DNA of 64,000 nt from Candidatus Electrothrix aestuarii (GTDB lineage: Bacteria > Desulfobacterota > Desulfobulbia > Desulfobulbales > Desulfobulbaceae), in assembly GCA_032595685.2 (NCBI GenBank), contig CP159373.1, forward strand, positions 4,131,821 to 4,195,820, given 5' to 3'. The position numbers were made by a program, and so were the translations under genes. Below the pieces are notes generated by a model, which was not told the origin of the DNA, made no database searches, and worked only from the letters and a program-made list of their open reading frames with translations. Shown piece after piece: positions 54,661 through 64,000 of the stretch (position 1 is the first letter of the stretch; each line of letters opens with the position of its first letter).

Positions 54661-55026
54661 TCAAGGGAGAAGCTTGCCTACAGCCTCCAAAACTTCATCC
54701 AACTTAAAAGGCTTTGTCAGATACACATCAGCCCCTTGTTTTTTTCCCCAAAATTCATCAGATTTTTGATTTTTACTGGTCAGCAAAATGACGGGAATAT
54801 TTTCTAAGTCCGGCGTCGACTTAATCTTTCTGCATGCCTGAAATCCATTCATTTTAGGCATAACCACATCAAGAATAATAAGCTCAGGCTTTTCAGCCAT
54901 TGCCATTTCCACCCCGGCCTCCCCATCATTGGCAGTGACGACCTCGTATTCCGGTGTATTGAACACATCAGTTATCAGCTTCAACTCTGTTGGGCTATCA
55001 TCAACAATCAACACTTTTCTAGACAT
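54661..55026 (-). CDS. single-domain response regulator (CheY/PilH-like)
   Basis: 121 residues, a bare receiver: acidic pair DD at 9-10, phospho-acceptor Asp53 in LDVVMPKMNGF, Thr in LLTSKNQ and Lys in YLTKPFKLDEV. It probably takes phosphate from CheA and acts on a motor (pilus or gliding) or as a phosphate sink. Ends 18 bp before the cheW start. Confidence 0.93.
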   Translation of the reverse strand: MSRKVLIVDDSPTELKLITDVFNTPEYEVVTANDGEAGVEMAMAEKPELIILDVVMPKMNGFQACRKIKSTPDLENIPVILLTSKNQKSDEFWGKKQGADVYLTKPFKLDEVLEAVGKLLP

Positions 55027-55092
55027 ATTTTCCTTCTCTTTTTTTAGAATCCGTATCTATTTACTTTGCAAACAAACATTCACGCTGACCTG

Positions 55093-56928
55093 TTACTTAG
55101 TTGGAGTCCCGCCTTCCTGTTCAGGAGCAACACCTTCTTTGACAATTATCGAGTTCACCATGTCAATAAGTTCAGCTGGTTTGAAAGGTTTTGTCAGGTA
55201 AGCACTTGCAGCGGATAATCTCCCTTTCACCTTATCAATTATCCTATTCTTACTTGTCAGCATGACAACTGGGATATCTTTTGTATCGTTATTTTTCTTC
55301 AAAATAGACAACACTCGGTATCCATCAATCTTCGGCAACATAATATCAAGCAGAACAAGATCCGGTCGCTCTTCGTTGAGCCTGCTCAAGGCCTCAACAC
55401 CATCGGCAGCCTCAACAACCCGAAAATCTCCACTGGTCAGGGTCATTTTAATAACCTTACGAGTGGTCGGGCTATCTTCAACAACTAAAACTGTTTTACT
55501 AGCAGAGCGATTTGTAATGAGACGCTTTTCTTTCTTCTCTTTCTGCTCATGCCAACTGTTTCTCGACTCGTTCTCTCCAGAATCCAAGCGTTGATTTGAA
55601 GCAATATACTCTACTATTTCACGAACTTGACCAGCAACCTTTTGGTATTTTGTATCAACCTGTACTATGGGGAGCAAAAGATCAAAATAGGTCAGTGCCT
55701 TTTCAAAATCATTCAAATTCAAATACGCAGTGCCTGCATAGTACAACAGCCTCGGGTTGACCTCATCTGCCAGTACCCGTTCAAAACGCTTTGTGGCCTG
55801 CTGCACCATCTTACGTTCCACTTTGTAGGGATCAATCTGAGCGAGCGTAGACGAATCTGTCAACGGATTGGCCCGACAGTAGGAACAAAACACAGCTTGA
55901 GGATCAACCGGGGCAAAACAGAAAGGACAGCGGTTTACCTTTCCGCTACCCTTACACAATCTCGCTTTCTCTACATCTTCGAGTATATGTGGTTCTTTGG
56001 GTGAACATTTATACGCTTCGCCTAAAGCTTTTTTTATCTTCGGCAACTCAGTCAAAGACCTGGAAAGCCACAACCATCCCTGAGCGCTCTGTCGGTTATC
56101 ACGCACAAAAGCCATAAGCTTTTTTTGGGCCTTGTTAAGCTCCAGTCGCTCACAAAGCTTGATTCCCTCATCCAGCAATTCTTGCCGTGGAACAAGCTCA
56201 GTTTCTACATCATCGCATTGATTATCCTTCTGAATCATTGCGTTGATCAGTAAATTCTGATTGCTCTTATGCACCCTTCTGACCACATCGTCTTTAAGAG
56301 TACAACTGCTAACCTGAACGCCCTCCATGCTAAGCAGCTTCAGCACCGCCTCTTCACCGATCAGCTTTCCACAGACAGCATCATAAATCTTTCCCTGAAC
56401 AAGAAAAAGGCTCCCTTTATATTCAGGGCAATTATTCTCAATACAATGATCTATATCCTGATGCTCACCACAGTTATGTACATCCAAACGACAGGTTGTT
56501 TCTTCCGTTTCCATCAACTGAACAATACCAACAACGGAGAACTTCCCTAAATCGCCTTTTTTCTGCTGTGTTTTCAACCCCCTGATAATCGCATCAGCAA
56601 GTTCTTCCGAGGCAAGAGGCTTCTTAAAAACCTGGAAGGCCTTTCCCATTAACCGAGTCTTCAACTCCGGGAGGTCATAAGAAGTAATAACTATTCTTGG
56701 TATATCGGAGTGTTTCTTTTGTATATACGATAAGAGCTGAAAACCGTCACCACCAGGCATAACCAAATCTGTAATAACAAGGGAAATATCCCCCCTGTCA
56801 ACCTGCCGAACAGCTTCTTTAATATCGTAAGCATGTGATACTTGAAATATTTTCCTATAATCGCCCAATGTTGAATCAACGATCTCGTGGATCATCTCAT
56901 CATCATCTACCAATAATACTTTTTTCAT
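55093..56928 (-). CDS. REC-PATAN-zinc ribbon-TPR-REC protein
   Basis: 611 residues. Receiver 1 (1-120, Asp54 in ITDLVMPGGDGF), a PATAN/DUF4388-like domain (about 125-215, GSLFLVQGKIYDAVCG), a helical region, a zinc ribbon (CPFCFAPVDPQAVFCSYC, about 340-357), TPR-like helices (about 375-450), a Lys/Glu linker, and receiver 2 (about 480-600, LLDIMLPKIDG). First gene of the chemosensory operon. PATAN proteins interact with response-regulator outputs in cyanobacterial and deltaproteobacterial twitching; here it may integrate two phosphate inputs. No DNA-binding domain. Confidence 0.85.
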   Translation of the reverse strand: MKKVLLVDDDEMIHEIVDSTLGDYRKIFQVSHAYDIKEAVRQVDRGDISLVITDLVMPGGDGFQLLSYIQKKHSDIPRIVITSYDLPELKTRLMGKAFQVFKKPLASEELADAIIRGLKTQQKKGDLGKFSVVGIVQLMETEETTCRLDVHNCGEHQDIDHCIENNCPEYKGSLFLVQGKIYDAVCGKLIGEEAVLKLLSMEGVQVSSCTLKDDVVRRVHKSNQNLLINAMIQKDNQCDDVETELVPRQELLDEGIKLCERLELNKAQKKLMAFVRDNRQSAQGWLWLSRSLTELPKIKKALGEAYKCSPKEPHILEDVEKARLCKGSGKVNRCPFCFAPVDPQAVFCSYCRANPLTDSSTLAQIDPYKVERKMVQQATKRFERVLADEVNPRLLYYAGTAYLNLNDFEKALTYFDLLLPIVQVDTKYQKVAGQVREIVEYIASNQRLDSGENESRNSWHEQKEKKEKRLITNRSASKTVLVVEDSPTTRKVIKMTLTSGDFRVVEAADGVEALSRLNEERPDLVLLDIMLPKIDGYRVLSILKKNNDTKDIPVVMLTSKNRIIDKVKGRLSAASAYLTKPFKPAELIDMVNSIIVKEGVAPEQEGGTPTK

Positions 56929-57676
56929 TGAACAGCTCTTATACGTTTGCCTTTAAACAAGAACACACCCGTTTCGTTTCTTCATCTGGCTGAATTTGGA
57001 ACATTCCACGAGAGCAATCAGTATCTACCCGAGAGGTTTCCTGAGATTAATAAATCCCTATCAAGGAAGCAATAAATTCTCATACCTGCAAAGTACTACT
57101 TTCCGTGTTGTATACATTAAAACACAAAAGCAACCTCAGAAAATCAAATGTTACCCTCACGCAACCTACTCTATGTTAGAGCTTCACACACGACACTATG
57201 ATAATTTACATTAAATATTGTTCAGAGCACCCCGAAAAAACAGCTTACTACTTTTAATAAAAATAGAAATGATTATAAAGTATCAAAAATAAATTTGTCA
57301 AATAAATTCAACTTATTTCAATATTTAATCCTCAAGAAGAAGGGCAGCACAAGTTGTATCCTTCACAAGCAAAAAAATCAAGGCGTTACTCCCAAAGATC
57401 GCCCGGTAAAAAAAATACGATCAAGGTTGAATTTTTTAAACTAAAATAACAAACAGTTAGTAAAACCCCTCTCCCCTCAGGCAAAGAGGGGTTAAATTTA
57501 TGCATCAGGATACAACCTCTCGAAAAGACAGCATCCTCAGTAACCGTATCACAAAATTATGTTTTATCACCCTAAAAGCAAAGTTTTTTTACTTGTATAT
57601 AATTTTTGGGCACGGTAAAGTATATCAGAATTTTTTTAAAAAACCGCCTGCATCTCACAACAAAGGAGAGTCAACG
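56929..57676. other. intergenic region between the chemosensory and exopolysaccharide loci
   Basis: About 750 bp separating divergent operons. A stem AACCCCTCT / AGAGGGGTT (57464-57493) has no strong T-tract on either strand. TATAAT at 57598-57603 could be the -10 of the FecR-like gene, without a clear -35. No coding feature is convincing. Confidence 0.5.
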
Positions 57677-58591
57677 ATGAAAAGAAAAACACTAAGTGCT
57701 TATGTATTAGCCGCACTTATGGCGACTGGGTTTGCAAGCTCGCAGGTAATGGCTGGCGTACTTGCAGAAGGAAACATATCTGTCTACAAGGGAGGTAAAC
57801 AGGTTAACACCTTAACCGGTCAAAATCCTGTTGACGAAGAGGCACTGTTAATTTGCAACGATCAATGCATGGTAAAAACCACAGGTGTCTCAATTATCGG
57901 GACAGCTGGCTCTGAATTAGCCGTGAAGGATAGTCAGAAACAGTTCAACCTTCTTCTTAAAAAGGGTAAGCTTGATTTCGTTCTTACGGGTTCCGTAGGA
58001 AAAATGGGTTTCTATACAGCAGACAGGCAATATGCTAGTGCTGATGTCGTTTATAATGTAAGCTCCTCGTCACCAGTTCGTGGTTATATGGAATTAACTC
58101 CGTCTGGTGATACCAAGATAGGTGTATACGCAGGACGATTAGTGTTTAACTCAGCTGAAGGCACAAAAACTATAGATAGCAATAACTATATTCTACTGGC
58201 ACAGGCAGATGTGGGCGCTCCTGCGACTGATGCATCCGAAGAACCTGCTGTTGCGGATGATAATGGCGATTGGGAATGCAATAGTGATAATGCAGGAAGA
58301 TTGTGCGACAAAGATAATGAGGATTGGTACTGTGGTGATGAAAATATGGGGGAAAAATGTGGTGATAGAGCTGGGGCAATTGCATGGGGAACTGATGCGA
58401 TAGTAGCAGGCTCTGCTGTAGCAGCTGTAGCTGCTTGGGGAGTATACGAATATCTGGATGACGATGATGATACTCCACGAGTAACCACAATTCCGCCATC
58501 GCAGACACCTTCTGGAACTGCGCCTAATGACAGAGCAAGCAGCAACGCTACTCCTCCGGCTTCTCCCAGAAATCCCAGCCCTAACCTTTAA
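57677..58591 (+). CDS. secreted FecR-like protein with Cys/Trp repeat
   Basis: The frame is open from 57500; the ATG at 57677 is chosen because AAGGAGAG lies upstream and a signal peptide (MKRKTLSAYVLAALMATG, cleavage near VMAG) follows. The 304-residue product has a FecR-like beta region (VSVYKGGK-type start, ending 'DSNNYILLAQ'), then two Cys/Trp units (DWECNSDNAGRLC and DWYCGDENMGEKC), a Gly/Ala hydrophobic segment (about 230-250, possible C-terminal anchor) and a Pro/Ser/Thr tail. Probably a cell-surface or periplasmic component of the exopolysaccharide locus that follows a terminator. Confidence 0.75.
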   Translation: MKRKTLSAYVLAALMATGFASSQVMAGVLAEGNISVYKGGKQVNTLTGQNPVDEEALLICNDQCMVKTTGVSIIGTAGSELAVKDSQKQFNLLLKKGKLDFVLTGSVGKMGFYTADRQYASADVVYNVSSSSPVRGYMELTPSGDTKIGVYAGRLVFNSAEGTKTIDSNNYILLAQADVGAPATDASEEPAVADDNGDWECNSDNAGRLCDKDNEDWYCGDENMGEKCGDRAGAIAWGTDAIVAGSAVAAVAAWGVYEYLDDDDDTPRVTTIPPSQTPSGTAPNDRASSNATPPASPRNPSPNL

Positions 58592-58611
58592 TCAGTAGTG
58601 AATTTTTTTAT

Positions 58612-58651
58612 AGCAGGCAGGCATATATAAGCCTGCCTGCTGTAGTTTTTT
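58612..58651 (+). terminator. Rho-independent terminator after the FecR-like gene
   Basis: Perfect 11-bp stem AGCAGGCAGGC / GCCTGCCTGCT around ATATATAA, then GTAG and six T. Expression of the export genes downstream therefore needs read-through or its own promoter. Confidence 0.9.
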
Positions 58652-58723
58652 CCGGCCTCTTGTAAATTCTTCTCTTTTATCCTTACGCAGCGAGCAGGGC
58701 GTTATATTTTTATATTTTTCAAC

Positions 58724-59755
58724 ATGATTAAGAAAAAGTTCACGTTATATCTTTTGTTCAGCTTTGTATTAATACTCTCTGGTTGCGCTAGCGAACAATT
58801 TGAAAGCAATGTTAATCTTGAAGAGTTTACTCAGCAGGCTGACCAACTCGCCAGTAGAACCGTCCAACAAAACATGTTTGATTCTGTACTTACAGCCCCT
58901 CTGGATGAAGCAGAATCAATCTTAGGACCTGGAGACCTTATTTCGGTTAATGTTCTTGAATCAGAAGAACTAAATACAGAAACACGAGTTAGTTCAAGGG
59001 GCTATGTAAGCCTTCCTATTTTAGATCAAGTCGAAGTACTTGGGCTTACAGCGGCGGAGGCGGAAGAAAAAATAGAACAACTTCTCAAAGAAAAATACCT
59101 TCGAGACCCACATGTATCTGTTTTTGTAAAAGAAAAAATAAGTGACCAAATTACCCTTGTCGGAGCTTTCACTACACCTGGTAACTACGACTATGTCTCA
59201 GGGAGGCGCTTGCTCGATATCATTGCAGTTGCACAGGGGGTCACTGAGGACTCTGCACCAATTGCCTATCTCTCTCGAAAAGATCGCAAAACCGGGGCAA
59301 TTAAAAATTACATTATTGATTTGGATGCGCTTATTAAACGTGGCGATATGAATTTTAATGTCGCGATAGCGGGTGGTGATGTTATTTTTGTACCTGAAGC
59401 TGGAAAATGCTTTGTTGATGGAGCGGTGAGAAACCCAGGGACATATCCTTTAAAAGGTGAAATGACAATTACCGAAGCAATTGTTTTAGCTGGAGGTTTA
59501 ACAGCGTATGCCGATAATGATAAAATAAAAATCATTCGTTATACAGGCGAAGGGAAACGGAATATTATTAGTTTAAGTTTTAGTGAACTGCAAGAAGGTG
59601 TCGGGGACAGCATTAAACTCCAAGATCAGGATGTGGTCTATGCTGAATCAAGCAGTTCTGGGCTTTTGTCAACAGGATTAGGATTTTCATTAGGATTCAT
59701 GGGGACAGGAATCAATTACCAAAATCCATCTGTGGACAGAAGAGCTGGTAGATAA
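58724..59755 (+). CDS. polysaccharide export lipoprotein (Wza-like, SLBB domains)
   Basis: 343 residues. Lipoprotein signal with LSGC and Cys21; the Poly_export domain begins near GPGDLISVNVLESEELNT (about 66-83), followed by SLBB repeats (ITLVGAFTTPGNYD; CFVDGAVRNPGTYPLKG) and 'GGLTAYADNDKIKIIR'. Wza-type octamers form the outer-membrane exit channel for capsular or exopolysaccharide. With the Wzc-like kinase and polymerase downstream this defines a Wzy-dependent export locus. Confidence 0.93.
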   Translation: MIKKKFTLYLLFSFVLILSGCASEQFESNVNLEEFTQQADQLASRTVQQNMFDSVLTAPLDEAESILGPGDLISVNVLESEELNTETRVSSRGYVSLPILDQVEVLGLTAAEAEEKIEQLLKEKYLRDPHVSVFVKEKISDQITLVGAFTTPGNYDYVSGRRLLDIIAVAQGVTEDSAPIAYLSRKDRKTGAIKNYIIDLDALIKRGDMNFNVAIAGGDVIFVPEAGKCFVDGAVRNPGTYPLKGEMTITEAIVLAGGLTAYADNDKIKIIRYTGEGKRNIISLSFSELQEGVGDSIKLQDQDVVYAESSSSGLLSTGLGFSLGFMGTGINYQNPSVDRRAGR

Positions 59756-59771
59756 TAAGTGCGTAAAAAAG

Positions 59772-61223
59772 GTGGTTATTAAATTTAAAAAAACAGCTCA
59801 AATAGCTGTACTCTTTTTTCTGGCTACAATACCTATCCTTTTTGGAGCTGTACATCCTATTATTACGGGATTATATACTTTTTCTATATACTCTCTACTG
59901 GGTAGCTGGCTTATAGTAAATAAAAAACAATTCCCTGTTTTTCATATATCCTCTCTTGGGATTATTAGCTTTTCTTTATTTATACTTTCTGTTGCTTTTT
60001 CTACAGTTCCTCTTCCTCTTGCATGGATTCAGGCAATCTCGCCAGCTCGTTTTGCATATATACAAGCAGCAAATCAGCTCAGTAGCACAAACATTCAGTA
60101 TGCCCCCCTAAGTCATCATCCTAACGCAGGAATATTATTTTTCACCTTTTTAATAGCTTTAGTTCTTTATGCATTAACGCTTCTCATTCTACTCAAAAAC
60201 GATCAAGCATTTCTGGAAAAAGTTCTCTATACATGCGCTATTATTGGTTTATTTGAGGCCATGTATGGCTTGGTTCAGGTGACAAATCCTGAAATGGGCG
60301 TGCTTTGGCTAAACGATATCAAACAATTTAAAGGCATGGCTCGTGGCACTATAATTTATAAAAATCAATATGCGGCTCTTCTTAACATGATTTGGCCTCT
60401 TACTTTTGGAACAGCACTTCTTTATTTCAGGGGTCAAATTCACAAGAAACACTCACGATCCGTGCTCTCACAACAACCACGCCGTAGAAAAAAGAAAAAA
60501 CATTCTCATTCTCAAACAAATTATCGTTTACAAGCATATATACTCCTTTTTATTACCTCAATCCTTATGCTGGCAAACCTTTTTTCCCAGTCAAGAGGCG
60601 GGTCTCTCTCTATGCTACTTATCCTTTTTATACTGCTTATAATAATACCGGGAGGCTATCAAAAAAAAATATTCCTTGCCAGTACCCTTCTCCTCATCAC
60701 CATATTCTATGGTTCAATAATTGGATTCACCAATATACTTGAGCGGTTCATGCTCATTCAGCAATCCAGTGAAGTTCGATTAAATATATGGTTTTCGAGT
60801 TTACCTATGCTTTACGATTATATTTTTTTAGGAGCTGGTATTGGTTCATACATCACTCTTTCTCCTATCTATCTTAAATTTTTCCCAGAAAACTTAGCTT
60901 TTGATCACGCACATAACGATTATCTTGAACTTGCAATAGAGCTCGGTCTTCCATTAGCAGTATTTTTCTTCTGCGTTTTCCTTGTAATATTCTCGCGCAC
61001 AATAAAAAAAATATGGCCCTACACAAAAACAAGTTTAACTCACCTCCCTTCTTCTGCTATCATTGCTTTGGTATCAACTGCAGCCCTGATAGGCTTCCTT
61101 GTGCATGGTACTGTTGATTTTGGCTGGCGACTTCCAGCTAATTTATTATATGCTACAACCCTAATTAGCTTGCTCCAGCACGGAGCACAAGCAACAGAGC
61201 ACCTCTTACATAATAAAAATTAA
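59772..61223 (+). CDS. O-antigen ligase/polymerase family membrane protein
   Basis: 483 residues with about 10-12 transmembrane helices; GTG start at 59772, 16 bp after wza. The Wzy_C signature region is seen in SQSRGGSLSML (about 275-285) and GIGSYITLSPIY...HAHNDYLELAIELG (about 355-390), where the periplasmic His of the family sits. It would polymerise or ligate undecaprenyl-linked repeat units at the periplasmic face. A Lys/Arg/His-rich cytoplasmic loop (about 233-245) is unusual but otherwise the length is normal. Confidence 0.85.
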   Translation: MVIKFKKTAQIAVLFFLATIPILFGAVHPIITGLYTFSIYSLLGSWLIVNKKQFPVFHISSLGIISFSLFILSVAFSTVPLPLAWIQAISPARFAYIQAANQLSSTNIQYAPLSHHPNAGILFFTFLIALVLYALTLLILLKNDQAFLEKVLYTCAIIGLFEAMYGLVQVTNPEMGVLWLNDIKQFKGMARGTIIYKNQYAALLNMIWPLTFGTALLYFRGQIHKKHSRSVLSQQPRRRKKKKHSHSQTNYRLQAYILLFITSILMLANLFSQSRGGSLSMLLILFILLIIIPGGYQKKIFLASTLLLITIFYGSIIGFTNILERFMLIQQSSEVRLNIWFSSLPMLYDYIFLGAGIGSYITLSPIYLKFFPENLAFDHAHNDYLELAIELGLPLAVFFFCVFLVIFSRTIKKIWPYTKTSLTHLPSSAIIALVSTAALIGFLVHGTVDFGWRLPANLLYATTLISLLQHGAQATEHLLHNKN

Positions 61224-61363
61224 ATACTACTACCTGGATCTGAGCGCTCTTGATGAAGCTTTTTTCATCCTAACTTTGCTCAGTTATCTACATTAATAAA
61301 TTTTGCTCTTCATAATGCAGAATTTTAATCAAATTTATTTAACAGCCCTAAAAATAACCAATT

Positions 61364-63673
61364 ATGACTCCAGCACAACAAAATGAGTTAGAACGGCAAA
61401 TAGTTATCGGAAGCTCAAATGGTAACCAGAACCTTCCCTCTACAGACTACAAGGAACATATTGCTCCTTTACAGGATGAAGAAATCCATTTGCGTGATTA
61501 CCTGAATGTTATAGTTAGACGCAAACTTTCAGTTCTTCTTGTCCTTCTTTTTATTTTTTTTGGCACAGCACTCTTTACCTTAACAAGCACGCCAAAATTT
61601 CAAGGAAAAGGAACCATCAAGGCCTCTGCATCACAGGGGCAGCTCACAAATTTCGAGGATATCCAGTCAAGCGCCCTCAAAACTATGGAATTTCAGCAGA
61701 CACAGGTAAACCTCCTGGAAAGCGAACAGCTGACAATGCGGATAATTGACAAACTTGATCTCATTAATAATCCTTTTTTTAACGATGAAATCGCCAGTAA
61801 GACAGATAACGGCTTAAATTTAAAGTCAATTATTAAAACTACTCTAGATTCTGTGCGTAACTTTGTTCGCCTCAGTTCTGGAGAAAATGAAAATCTATCA
61901 CAAGACGAACAAAAACGATTAATAATCGACAGCATTGTTAAAAAACTTCAGGATGATCTCAAAATATCGCCAGTCCGTAATAGCGAGCTCATTCAGCTTA
62001 GTATTGAAACACCAGCTCCTCAACTTTCCGCAGATATAATCAATACGGCCATGAATGAGTTTATTCAGATGCTCATGGATACCAATATTGATTCCTCAAA
62101 GAATGCCGCTCAATTCCTTGAAAAACAGATTGTTACAGCTCAAATCAAACTTGAACAATCAGAAAAGGAACTCAATAATTTTTCTCGGCAAGCAGGCTTG
62201 GTTTCAATGGACCCCAAGCTCAATCTCATTATGCGTCAGCTGGAAGAACTCAATGATGCCTTAGCTAAGGCTCGTGCTGAACGTATTAGTAAAGAGTCCC
62301 TCTATCAACAGGCTATAAGCAAGAATAACCAAAATCTTCCTCAAATTCTTCAGGATGATCTTATCAAAAATCTCAAAGCTGAATACTCCCTTCTCGCAAC
62401 TGAATATCAGGACCTTTCCACAACCTTTAAACCTGCATACCCAAAAATGCAGCAGCTACAGGCTAAAATTAATGATCTAAAGGAGAGAATACGTGAAGAA
62501 AAGCTCTTTATCATTGAGTCGATAAAAAACGACTACGAAGCTGCTCTGAAAAAGCAAGAGTACTTAGAAGTTAAAGCCAATGAGCAGAAACAAAGAGCTA
62601 TTGAACTGAATGATAGAGCAACACAATACAAAATTCTTTTGCGAGAGACTGAAACGAATAAAACTATCTATGAGAGTCTCTTGCAGAGAGCAAAAGAAAT
62701 TGAAGCAACATTAGGAGCTGCGGTTACCAATATTAATATAGTAGATAGATCAAGAGTCCCCTTATACCCATCAAGCCCAAAAGTTGCGCGTAACCTGCTA
62801 CTCGGCTTGTTGCTCGGCTTGTTCTGTGGGTTAGGGCTCGCTTTTCTCCTTGAATATCTTGATGATACTATTAAAAACCCAGAGGAAATGATTGATAGAT
62901 TTCACATACCTGTTCTTGGACTTATTCCTTTTGATAAGGAATGTGTTAATAAGCGGAAAGATATGGCTTTGAAATCATATACAGATCCTCGTTCCCCCGT
63001 TGCTGAATCGATTCGCACCGCTATAACCTCTATTGATCTTTCAGCAGCTGAACATCCACCAAAAGCAATCCTTGTCACTAGTATTCTTCCAGGTGCAGGT
63101 AAAAGTTCGCTATCAACTAATACAGCCCTCTCTTATCTTTCAAGCGGTGATAACTGTTTAATTATTGATGTTGACTTGAGAAAGCCTAGCCTTCACCGTG
63201 TTTTTGATGCGGAAAGAAAAGGAGAAGGGCTCTCCAGTGTTCTTAGCGGCATCAGTACATTAAAAGAAGTCATTCAAAAAACTGATTATAAGGGCTTAGA
63301 TTATATTTCCAGTGGTCCGTTACCTCCTAACCCTGCCGAACTGATTGCCTCCAACAGAATGCGCGAGCTGCTCAAAACGGTCAGTGAGCATTATAGTCAT
63401 ATTATTCTTGACGGCCCCCCTTTCCAGGGATTTGCAGAGATTTTAGTCTTAGCGAATATGGTTGATGGCCTTATTTTGATTACTGTTGAAGGGGATACTC
63501 CACGCGATGGGGTAAAACATTTTCGCCGCTCCGTTTTGAACGTAAACGGAAAAATTCTTGGTACAATTGTCAATAAGACCGGAAAACAAAAGGGATATGG
63601 AGCCTACAGTAAATATAGTTATTATGCATACCAGTATGATTATAACTATGGTGCCTCCAGCAATGAAAGATAG
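61364..63673 (+). CDS. polysaccharide co-polymerase / tyrosine autokinase (Wzc-like)
   Basis: 769 residues. Wzz/GNVR chain-length domain with TM1 (about 50-70) and TM2 (about 475-495), a long periplasmic coiled coil between, then a cytoplasmic BY-kinase: Walker A PGAGKSS (about 575), Walker A' LIIDVDLRKPSLHRVF, Walker B 'IILDGPPFQG', and a tyrosine-rich C-tail YGAYSKYSYYAYQYDYNYG whose autophosphorylation controls oligomerisation in this family. Acts with Wza across the envelope to set chain length and export. Confidence 0.93.
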   Translation: MTPAQQNELERQIVIGSSNGNQNLPSTDYKEHIAPLQDEEIHLRDYLNVIVRRKLSVLLVLLFIFFGTALFTLTSTPKFQGKGTIKASASQGQLTNFEDIQSSALKTMEFQQTQVNLLESEQLTMRIIDKLDLINNPFFNDEIASKTDNGLNLKSIIKTTLDSVRNFVRLSSGENENLSQDEQKRLIIDSIVKKLQDDLKISPVRNSELIQLSIETPAPQLSADIINTAMNEFIQMLMDTNIDSSKNAAQFLEKQIVTAQIKLEQSEKELNNFSRQAGLVSMDPKLNLIMRQLEELNDALAKARAERISKESLYQQAISKNNQNLPQILQDDLIKNLKAEYSLLATEYQDLSTTFKPAYPKMQQLQAKINDLKERIREEKLFIIESIKNDYEAALKKQEYLEVKANEQKQRAIELNDRATQYKILLRETETNKTIYESLLQRAKEIEATLGAAVTNINIVDRSRVPLYPSSPKVARNLLLGLLLGLFCGLGLAFLLEYLDDTIKNPEEMIDRFHIPVLGLIPFDKECVNKRKDMALKSYTDPRSPVAESIRTAITSIDLSAAEHPPKAILVTSILPGAGKSSLSTNTALSYLSSGDNCLIIDVDLRKPSLHRVFDAERKGEGLSSVLSGISTLKEVIQKTDYKGLDYISSGPLPPNPAELIASNRMRELLKTVSEHYSHIILDGPPFQGFAEILVLANMVDGLILITVEGDTPRDGVKHFRRSVLNVNGKILGTIVNKTGKQKGYGAYSKYSYYAYQYDYNYGASSNER

Positions 63674-63724
63674 CAGTATTTCTCAAATTCCTAGCTGAAT
63701 TCTTTATTGAGTTATAAGGTTGTC

Positions 63725-64000
63725 GTGCGCGAACACAGTATACTCTTATCCAGTATTCTTTTTTTTAGTCTCATGGGACTTGGGCTTTACCAGTTGCGTA
63801 TAGCTCTAGTGGTGCAGTCTGCATACAATAACTTTTCAAATCAAGAGGTTATTAAAAAATATCAAACGGAGCCTAAATTTTTAGTCGAGTATAGTAAGGA
63901 AGATATTCTGTTGGGTAATTATGGGCAGGCTAAGGAATGGCTCCACAAAGCATTACGAACCGACCCTGTCTATATACCAGCATGGCTTACCTTGGCAGAA
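63725..64000 (+). CDS. membrane-anchored TPR protein (cut by window edge)
   Basis: GTG at 63725 opens a frame of 92 codons running off the window. An N-terminal membrane helix (about 6-27) is followed by a TPR unit (LGNYGQAKEWLHKALRTDP, about 64-82). AAGG precedes the start by a few bases. Its place after wza, polymerase and wzc suggests an exopolysaccharide assembly accessory factor; nothing more can be said from this fragment. Confidence 0.7.
   Translation, partial: MREHSILLSSILFFSLMGLGLYQLRIALVVQSAYNNFSNQEVIKKYQTEPKFLVEYSKEDILLGNYGQAKEWLHKALRTDPVYIPAWLTLAE

Overview
The window reads as chromosome from a Gram-negative sulfate-reducer-type member of Desulfobacterota, most likely order Desulfobulbales (a cable-bacterium relative is possible but not shown). 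This is inference from gene content: a selenocysteine formate dehydrogenase fused to a GltD-like flavoprotein, a GEMM-class riboswitch in front of PilJ-domain secreted proteins, a FecR-like protein leading a Wza/Wzc exopolysaccharide locus, and many B12-radical-SAM and two-component genes. No rRNA, tRNA or CRISPR array was seen.

Layout. 1-8.1 kb is housekeeping: a MoxR-like ATPase (cut by the window edge), an LD-carboxypeptidase, a lipoprotein, NADP-type glutamate dehydrogenase, Bpt leucyltransferase and a glycosyltransferase. 8.1-13.9 kb is a nested transposon pile-up. An IS5-family element with 3-bp target duplication sits in an older transposase-like fragment. It has itself been split by two exactly identical head-to-tail IS91-type units (1336 bp each) and, near its right end, by an IS1182-type element. 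14-18.2 kb holds three consecutive B12-binding radical SAM genes; 18.3-22.1 kb a response regulator and a hybrid histidine kinase; 22.3-26.4 kb the formate dehydrogenase, one 1369-residue ORF read through a UGA with a SECIS hairpin.

26.6-29 kb is an accessory islet: a NYN-domain RNase gene between direct repeats that are decayed pieces of an addiction-module antitoxin, then a vapBC remnant, a PD-(D/E)XK-like nuclease gene and a third antitoxin remnant. 29.4-32.3 kb is a urea/guanidine-type ABC importer. 32.7-39.8 kb carries DUF1015, TrmN6-type methyltransferase, an outer-membrane barrel, a secreted protein with a caspase-like His/Cys pair, and NagZ.

40.1-42.4 kb has a strong sigma-70-like promoter, a GEMM (c-di-GMP/cAG) riboswitch and two secreted PilJ-domain proteins. 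42.6-56.9 kb, all on the minus strand, is a Chp/Pil-type chemosensory system (REC-PATAN-REC protein, CheY, three CheW-like proteins, a CheA with five HPT domains and a receiver, a PilJ-type MCP, a periplasmic binding protein), preceded downstream by a two-CW protein. 57.7-64 kb starts an exopolysaccharide export locus (FecR-like protein, Wza, O-antigen-ligase-like polymerase, Wzc-like tyrosine kinase, TPR protein running off the end).

A recurrent oddity is that all four frame breaks in the transposase genes lie in or next to poly-A runs, while long cellular genes are intact.
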